Shown here: positions 56,713 through 64,000 of the stretch, in pieces | Layout: every line of letters begins with the position of its first letter | Numbering within the stretch: the first letter of the stretch is position 1 | From: Liolophura sinensis | Taxonomy: Eukaryota > Mollusca > Polyplacophora > Chitonida > Chitonidae | Direction of reading: 5' to 3' | Assembly (NCBI RefSeq): GCF_032854445.1 | Contig: NC_088307.1 | Coordinates: forward strand, 10,552,017-10,616,016 | Length of the DNA: 64,000 nt | The notes under the pieces: model-generated | Told to the model about the DNA's origin: nothing | What the model saw: only the letters and a program-made list of their open reading frames with translations | The model's database searches: none | Made by a program: the position numbers and the translations under genes

Positions 56713-57162
56713 CACCAGTATACGTAAAAGTGAGACAAAGGCCTACCTTTACATTACGTTTCATACTGTATTACTCTTATCATAGTATATACTGTTCAGT
56801 GCAATTGCTTAGTTTGTACGAAACTTGACCACAACATGGCCTTTTTCTTAAACTCAAAATAATTAATCTGTTAAAGGAGAAGAAAACTTAAAAACATGAC
56901 ACTATGGGCTGAAAAGAGCCAATTTTTTTTCTATCTGGCGATGCCTGCTGCATAAATTAACATATCAATTTTTTAGTGTAATGCCGAACCGGGTAAGCAG
57001 ACAGTTGCTTTCCATGGTGCAGTTTATTATATTGTATTCTGGTATCAACCGCGATTATGCTGGTGATCTGCGAGTTTTCCGCAGCCAGGTGCTTTTTCAT
57101 TGTTCTCATGATACTGTTTATTAAAGGTGATGGCAGCGAAACACTTTGAGTAACTATAGATA

Positions 57163-57448
57163 GATTGAGTGAGTGAGTGAGTGAGTGCTTGGGGTTTAAC
57201 GTCGTACTTAACAAGTGCCTCCTTGTTGCAGAATGAATTTTCCACCGCTCTTTTGCATACTGTTGCTTCACTGAGACGACTACCGAAGGCAAGTAAGCCA
57301 TTATACTGATTCGAGTCAACCAGTCGTTGCACTATCATGCTGAACGTGAGACTTTTAAAGTCTTAGGCGTGACTCGACCCAGAATTGACCCTGGATCTAC
57401 CGCTCCACCTAAGCGGACGCACCACCAACTGTGCTATCGGGGCCGGTA
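57163..57448 (-). repeat. SINE family B, near full-length
   Basis: gagtgagtgagtgagtgc tail complement to gctatcggggccggt head complement; internal gap near 57210. Confidence 0.8.
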
Positions 57449-57769
57449 AATAACTCTAGATCATTGACGTTTAATATATTACTACGAATATCACTGCAAT
57501 CTTGTTTTTACTTTATACTACTTAGTTAATGTCGATTGTGCGTAAGGTGCTAATATATCGGCATTTACATGAACAGCTGGAATGCAACCATAACTGAAGA
57601 AAGTTTACATTAGGCCGTATTTCACCGGTGACGTGTGACAGTTTGTCGACTTCCACACTTTCGTTGCTGATCTGGTTTTCATATTTTAACAATTATTAAC
57701 ATTTTAACCTACTCACATTAAAAACCATACACGTTGGTTTCATTATTACATGGCATTTATAATGGTGGT

Positions 57770-57985
57770 TGAGTAAGGCTTGGGACTACCCGGCCCTTGA
57801 CCAACGAGGTAGTGAGTTCAAATCCATCTCTCGCAGCTTCATCCCCGGCTTTAAGTCAGGAGGTTTGTCAGATACCTTGCAAAGGTAGATCGTTTACTCC
57901 GGACACTCGGGTTTAGTCCACCCATAAAACTGACCGCCTCGTTTAAGTAAAAAATACAACACAAATAAATAAAAAAAAATCAAAT
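57770..57985 (+). repeat. SINE-like repeat D
   Basis: tRNA-like head with gagttcaaatccatctc and a tail caaataaataagcc; related to 22570-22723. Confidence 0.5.
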
Positions 57986-58065
57986 AAATAAGCCCCGGCC
58001 CTCACCGTTTGCCTGAGAACTCCAGATAAAACCCTGTTAGTTCATTTCTGTCCGAGTAGAATATA

Positions 58066-58299
58066 CAGGGTGTCCCAGAAGTCGCGCACCATCCAGGTTG
58101 AGGTTGAATGCTTGAGCTACAGAGCGGTGTGTTGCCCCATTTCTTCCAAACATAAAAACCAATTCAACTCCTTCTTGTACTGTTAGTTTATTAGCCATAA
58201 TTAACTCTGAAAGAGAAAAAAAAATTTAAAATCAGTATTAAATCTGAAACAGAGAAAAAAATGAAAATCAGGATGGTGCAAGACTTCTGGGATACCCTG
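58066..58299 (-). mobile_element. Tc1/mariner-superfamily deletion derivative with transposase N-terminal remnant
   Basis: Terminal inverted repeats of about 30 bp (cagggtgtcccagaagtc at 58066; complement gacttctgggataccctg ending 58299), flanked by TA on both sides (58064-58065, 58300-58301). On the minus strand an ATG at 58198 opens MANKLTVQEGVELVF and NGATHRSVAQAFN, resembling the helix-turn-helix start of mariner-type transposases. It runs into the terminal repeat, so the catalytic part is missing. Confidence 0.75.
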
Positions 58300-58319
58300 T
58301 ACATTAATTTATCTGATTT

Positions 58320-58575
58320 ATTTTTTTGTAATATTGTGACGACAGTGACAGTTGGCAAGTTATAACACGCAACCGATGAAATACGTCCTCGTTGTCAGTT
58401 TACCTCAGTTATGGTTTTATTCTAACTGTTCATATAAATGCTTTAACAGTAGCAATTTATATCCCCCTAATATCACGGCTTAAGCAGTGTTAGGCAGTAA
58501 AAATGCAGAGATATTAACTGCGATTTATTACACGTTACTGGTCCAGAATGACTCAAATTGCTGTGGTGTCATTAA
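58320..58575 (+). repeat. Dispersed repeat family F
   Basis: gttttattctaactgttcat, gcagtgttaggcagtaaaaatgc, gttactggtccagaa. Confidence 0.6.
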
Positions 58576-59804
58576 TAAATTTCGTATATTTATTATTGGA
58601 TTTATACGACGACGGCCAGCTAATGGTACTAGTACACCTTCTCAGAGGAAGCCAGTAAGACTACATAGTTCGAGGAAGATACCCACCGACCACCCAGTTG
58701 GCACAGACTATAAACAGCTCGTAATACTATATTAACATGTATTTTAGGTCACACATAAATGATCAATACTCACCGCTACATGCTAGCAGAAGCAATACAA
58801 ATCGCATTAAGCACGACACGTCATATACTATATCACGGTACAATGAAGTAATGAATCGCCAGCACGTGGAATCCTATGCACGTAATATTCGCGAAGCCTT
58901 ACCTTGTGCGATTATACAACACAGAAATAATGGCCCCACTGGACTAGAGTTGCTATACGTTTGGCCGACTGTAAATCTCGCGGTGAATTGTGAGACAACA
59001 CTTTATTTCAAATAAGTGGTTGTAGCCAGTTTCCAATTTTAAGTTATGTATAATTTCCATTCCCCACTCCCTCTGCTTGTGATGTCGTGATGACAATATA
59101 AGTAGTCGGCGGCACTCGTATGGCTGTTTACGTGCCAGAACGCTCGTTAAGCATTTGTACCTCACAAGTGGGAAAGTTTGTTATTAGTTTGCCACAGGTA
59201 CCCCAGTTTATTGCACCCAGAGGAAGAATCGTATAAATGACAAAATAAATTAGGAAATAATTAATTCAATGTTATATTTACATCGGGATAAAATAAGTCA
59301 ATATATACACCCCTTGGCACCTCCTCAAAACACACACACACACACACGGGCCGTTTTATTTGGTAATACTCAAAAGACTCATACTGACGAAAACAATTCG
59401 TTTTGTTAGAAAAAGAAATACTTAAGATTTGTTGGAGGATGGTTAACCACAGTGTGGACTTTTTGGACCACATGGCACAAGTTGAAGTACACTGACGTCA
59501 TCACTTCTTTTCAGCCACATTAAACACTTTCTCTCATTTTTATATTTCTACGTTCTACATAATTACACACGTAGTATTACACCCGCATTGTATTTAATGT
59601 GGATATATAACAGTTAACGCATGTTTCATAAGACTGAAAACGAACTGTGCCGTCCCCGTGCTCAACGGACTGATAAATATCCACCAAAAGGTGCACCAAA
59701 CTTGATTATTATTTCTTTTTTGCATTTTTTTTTTCACTAAAAAAAACCATCAAACGCCCATTTGGAATCTACAGGTAGTCGATTTTCAGATGAGTACTTT
59801 AAAA

Positions 59805-60100
59805 TGCAAGTACATATCACATGAAAGATCATTAAACACTGTATGACAAAGTACTTCCATTGATTTATTGCGACTTGTTCCAACGGATTATATAAAATAG
59901 TTTTAAAACATCAGATGCCACGATCGTCTGTACAGTGACCTTGACCGTTTAAATGACGTCACATCCATATTTTTTGCATGAAACGGCCCGTTTTAACGTC
60001 CATTCGGCCAATGCATTCGCAGATCTGTATGAAAATGCATTTCGAATGACGAAATCTGGCTGTCTATGAGTGCTGAGAGACAAAAAACGTTATGTGACGT
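59805..60100 (+). repeat. Dispersed repeat family H
   Basis: cacatgaaagatcattaaac, gacgtcacatcc, attttttgcatgaaac, gcagatctgtatg. Confidence 0.55.
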
Positions 60101-60537
60101 GACTGATTCAAATGTAGTCAAAGGCCATCGTAAAATTCAACGCTTCAAAAGCATTTAACTGGGCTGAATATGGCTAATATGGCTTCAGGTCATATATTTA
60201 AATCAATCAGTCATCCATTCAATTATTCATACAAGTGTTGCCTAGTCCACACATGAGAATCTGTGACCAAAGGTATCACTGCCCGAAGGCTGATAGCGTT
60301 GGTAGTATTTCTCACTAAACCCATTATTGCCAAACTGACATTCAAATGCTGACATTAAACATCTGAATTTGGGTTGACCTTATACTTAAATGTCGAAGCT
60401 CTCCTACTTGCCTCTTCTATCTTCTACTTCATGCCTTGTGCGGAGCAATATAATACAAAAATGCAATAATTTGTTCTCTGCTCTTTACTTTTGTATTTGA
60501 GAAAGAGTTGAAGCAATATTCAACTACCAATAATTGA

Positions 60538-60712
60538 TGTACTTAATTGATTGGTATAGTACACCGTACTCGAGAATATTTCACTTATACGACAGCGGCC
60601 AGTATTATGGTGGCGCGACGGGGAGGGGGGGGGGGGATCGACTGAGCCCGGGGAAAAATCCACGACAATCTGCAAGTTACTGACAAACCTTCCCACGAAC
60701 GTCAGTAGAGGA
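60538..60712 (-). repeat. SINE family A, 5'-truncated, with G-run
   Basis: ggtatagtacaccgtactc to cttcccacgaacg; contains a run of Gs at 60621-60637. Confidence 0.75.
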
Positions 60713-61362
60713 AAACAGCATTTGATGTCGTCAATGACGTCACAAAACTATTTCTCCGCCTTTGTCAGAATAAAATTCTTGTGAACTCATGTACTGTCTT
60801 AATGTGAACGACAAAGTTAAATGAAACTAAATGAGAGCGTTGTGACATCAGTGACGACATACTGCAGGTAGGCTGCTGCTGACCCAGTTTATTAATGGTT
60901 AGAGGTTTAATTTACATTTGGTATTTGTCTCCCTTTCACATACGATAAATTTGTGGACAAAGTTTCAGAGGCCCACATAATTTTATATGTAAATAATGTC
61001 AATGCACTTGACTGCGGTTTGGATGCTGTAATTATTACATTTTCCTCTCAATTTCGTTTGTGTTTATAGCCGTTCACAATACATCTTTTATTTATAAAAT
61101 GTGCCATGCACGGATTCGAACCTGTGCCCCCCGACTCACTGAATCAAGGACTAGAGAATTTTATCACAAATCTTTGTGCAACAGTTTGGTCAGTGACCTT
61201 AGATTTAGAATAGGTTTTGGTTGCATATGCACGAATTTCTAAACTGAGCTTTCATTTTTTCAGAGCAGTTATTTTCGATTAATTCGCCACCATTTTGCAT
61301 ATGTGTATCACTGGCAAACCAAAAATAATCTTCACTCAAATTAGAGTGAATTCTTTTTAATC

Positions 61363-62262
61363 TCAGCTCTCCAATTTTCTCCAGCAACCCACAGCTTTCT
61401 TGACCAAAGACGAGTTCGCTCTGAATACTGGAAACGTGTTACAAATGGCTTCCACGAGACTGTCGTCTGTGTCATATCTTTGATCTTCTAATTTTCGATC
61501 ATGGTTTTCTTTCAGTATGATATCATTTCGCAGTGCGCATGCTTTTTGATCCGAAAACAGTGTGCATCTCAGAACTCTGTGAGAGGAAGTAGACGAAGGA
61601 TTTTGAAAGACCTGGTCAAAACATTTGTTTATATCCTCTAACGTCTGTGGTTTTAACTCGAAATCGTAGTATCTCTTCCACATCCCCTGCGGCGACTCAT
61701 GTATCTCGTCATTCTGGCCAGTTTCACGAGATAAATGCAGGCGTAATATTTTTCCATCTTTTTTCACAAACTTGTAACGCAGGAATGACTGATGATATTC
61801 CACTGATTCCTTTTCGAAGTTCAAATCAACTGCTTCGAATGTCGGGAAGCCACATCCGGCGTCGATCAAAAACAAATCTCCCTGACTGGCGACATTTCGG
61901 GCGATCGCCACGACGTGGTTATCGGGAAGTCTGACAGAAGACCTCACAAGAAAAACATCGTAATGCAGTCCACGGAGAAGGGCAAACATGAAGACGTTTA
62001 ACTCATAGCAAAGCCCACCAAATCCACTCATGACATTCTCTCGTACTCGGGACCAACCTGGACGAAACCTGTCGGTGTGAGGCAAGACGTGAAGGGTAAT
62101 CGATTGAATCGGAACTCGTTGATGATAGGAACTGATTATGTCGTTCAGAAGTTGAAGCGGAGCGGTTTGAAGCCTATTTTCGGCGTTTTCAACACAGAGA
62201 TTTTCCTTAACATACTTGAAACATTCGTCTTGCGACAACAACGGCTCCGAGTTTGATTCCAT
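61363..62262 (-). CDS. NAT: Arylamine N-acetyltransferase-like protein 2
   Basis: 299 aa, no coding intron. Triad: Cys85 in GFGGLCYELNVFMFALL, His116 in PDNHVVAIARNVASQGD and Asp134 in LFLIDAGCGFPTFEAVDL. RVPIQSITLHVLP (49-61) and the C-terminal half align throughout with NAT-like 1, so the two are tandem paralogs. Start at MESNSEPLLS; the acceptor cgttccag lies at 62280, 17 bases upstream of the ATG, implying a leader exon as in paralog 1. Cytosolic acetyl-CoA-dependent N-acetylation is inferred from family. Confidence 0.95.
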   Translation of the reverse strand: MESNSEPLLSQDECFKYVKENLCVENAENRLQTAPLQLLNDIISSYHQRVPIQSITLHVLPHTDRFRPGWSRVRENVMSGFGGLCYELNVFMFALLRGLHYDVFLVRSSVRLPDNHVVAIARNVASQGDLFLIDAGCGFPTFEAVDLNFEKESVEYHQSFLRYKFVKKDGKILRLHLSRETGQNDEIHESPQGMWKRYYDFELKPQTLEDINKCFDQVFQNPSSTSSHRVLRCTLFSDQKACALRNDIILKENHDRKLEDQRYDTDDSLVEAICNTFPVFRANSSLVKKAVGCWRKLES

Positions 62263-62279
62263 CGAGACAGTCTCTTAAA

Positions 62280-62287
62280 CTGGAACG
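62280..62287 (-). promoter_or_regulatory. Leader-intron acceptor of NAT-like 2
   Basis: tttcgttccag on the minus strand, 17 bases before the ATG. A possible leader-exon donor gcgtt/gtaagt lies at about 63731. Confidence 0.45.
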
Positions 62288-63159
62288 AAAGAGTTAAGAT
62301 AAAGATCATTTACTCTGATTATTTATTAGTCTGTTTGACTCCTGTCATTTTAAGGCCGTACTCATTTATTTCGCGTTAAACCCCAAGCACTCACTCACTG
62401 ATTTATTTCTCTAAGCTGCTCATGGTGGCACAGAGATGATAACCGCTCGTGTGACCGTGCAGTGTCCGTATTCATAAACAGTTTTAAGTTTTAAGAATTA
62501 ATACTTCAATAATATTGAAATCATTCCCCTCAAATAAAATACGTAAATATGTGCTTATAAAATCCTTACCACAATACTTACAGAAGAAAATTCTTATAAA
62601 TTAAGTGCGTGTTCTTTGCTAACAGCAGGGCTTTTCAGAAACAAAGATACATTTGGTACAACGAGTTGTCACGTGAGCTTCATTATATTCGTCCTTATAC
62701 CCTTGCTTAAAAGTTAAGTGTTTTTATTATAATAAAAATTGAAAAAATAACAGTATTAAAGTTTTTCCTCAAATCTTTACGGGCCCAGTTATGTGAAATA
62801 CGTGCCCAGTTATGTGGAATACGGGCCCAGTTGTCTTCCACCAATATGGTGTACACAGCTGTAGGCCTACGTTACATTTGGGGAAGTGAGAGAGACTTTA
62901 GTTTAGGCTACTTGTGCCAGTTGTTCAAAACTGTGATTAACCGTAATGATGTTATACAGTGTCACCAGTTCCCTTCCCCACCCTCCCCCCCACCCAAAAA
63001 GCCATATTAATTTGGTTATCTGACTTCGATTCCCAGGGCAAACATACCACGGCCACAATTGTAACATGTGTCCTGTTTAGAATGGGACTTGAATAGGCAT
63101 GGTTTTATGTATATAGGCCTATGTATGTAGGCCTGTGTAGGGGTTATATCTGCATGTAG

Positions 63160-63195
63160 ACCTATGTATGTATGTATGTATGTATGTATGCAAGT
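63160..63195. repeat. (GTAT)n microsatellite
   Basis: tatgtatgtatgtatg run. Confidence 0.9.
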
Positions 63196-63224
63196 AAGTA
63201 CGTACGTGTATATGTATGCTTGCA

Positions 63225-63560
63225 TGGGGCACCGGTAATCGTACTCTGCAATTTTTAAGTCTTATGAAGACGAAGAATCACGTGGTGTGTGTACATATAC
63301 TGTGTCTTCTTGTGACAGACCATGCCGCCTAAATGCTACCGCTACTGAAGTATCATGCCGAAGACATCAGACATGACACTCCACCCAGTCACTCTATAGG
63401 CAGGCCTACTGACACCGGGCCAACCAGTATTGTTTCCTAGCTCTAACGTCTCAGTACAAGGCACCAAGCGGGGCTGCAACAAGTACCATGTGTCTTTATC
63501 CCTGGTCTCCCTACTTCGAGGCGAGCGCTCTAGGAATAGGTCATCGAAACGGGCTCCGAC
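63225..63560 (-). repeat. SINE family C, near full-length
   Basis: gaagtatcatgccgaag, catcagacatgacactcc, and the head complement near 63490-63560. Confidence 0.65.
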
Positions 63561-64000
63561 ACGGATGGACAGTTACCGTTGCAACAACAACGGCAGTGGC
63601 CGATATCATATAAGTAATAGAAACGCACCTTGGCTTCTTTAAGTGAATAAGCAGCGGCTTTGTGAAAACACCAGCATTCCTGGCTATCCGGATGTCTGGG
63701 AACTGGTTACTTTAAGCGGCTAATTGTACTTACAACGCATTCACGATGTGCTCTGTCTAGAAGTTACCTTTAGTCAAGCAAGTGCAAAGGGAAATAAGCC
63801 ACATACCATCGTCTCTGACATGGATTATCTCCCTTTATCTCGATTTAAAGGGCAAGTAAAATATTACGGGACAAATTACCTGTCAGTTCGATCTTGCTGT
63901 GAAGTGTAAAACGAGGGGATAAAACGTTTTCTTTTGCGTTGTGTCCATACCTCCACTTCCAAACTCACACGCCCAAGAACTTTTGTCATTCACTGTATTG

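Overview
The window is animal nuclear DNA: five multi-exon or leader-intron genes with GT-AG introns sit in AT-rich sequence full of tRNA-derived SINEs, minisatellites and inverted-repeat elements. The gene set, the short motif AAGGGAGATAA (often met in mollusc DNA) and the SINE types point to a marine mollusc, most likely a bivalve. That assignment is inference, since no species marker is visible. No operon, CRISPR array, authentic tRNA or rRNA gene was seen.

0-19.3 kb, plus strand: the 3' part (19 exons, about 825 codons, every intron phase consistent) of a CEMIP/CEMIP2(TMEM2)-family hyaluronan-binding or hyaluronidase-like protein. Its C-terminus carries two thrombospondin type-1 repeats instead of the C-terminal domain of vertebrate CEMIP. 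Two further open exons lie downstream and could give an alternative tail. The introns hold four tandem arrays (38, 47, 72-76 and 74 bp units).

21.3-25.7 kb and 35.0-40.4 kb, minus strand: two paralogous MFS transporters of the MFSD4B / sodium-dependent glucose transporter 1 type. Each has three coding exons, with identical intron phases and a middle exon of exactly 292 nt in both. They are separated by 9 kb of repeats, including a 91-bp x 10 satellite.

45.2-49.8 kb, minus strand: an unrecognised gene of seven chained exons, probably encoding an extracellular Ser/Thr-rich, Cys-containing protein. One of its exons is open in two frames.

54.7-55.6 kb and 61.4-62.3 kb, minus strand: two paralogous arylamine N-acetyltransferases. 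Each has an intronless coding region, a complete Cys-His-Asp triad and a splice acceptor just upstream of the start codon, which implies a non-coding leader exon.

The rest is repeats: about 30 copies or fragments of SINE family A (tail ending in CAAATAAATAAA), about ten of family B (tail CACTCACTCAC), about seven of a third related family C, a Tc1/mariner-like deletion derivative with a transposase N-terminal remnant, long fold-back elements and a retroelement fragment. No pathway links the genes. The two tandem paralog pairs show local gene duplication. I saw no convincing undescribed multi-gene system; the most unusual items are the CEMIP-TSP1 fusion and the unrecognised minus-strand gene.
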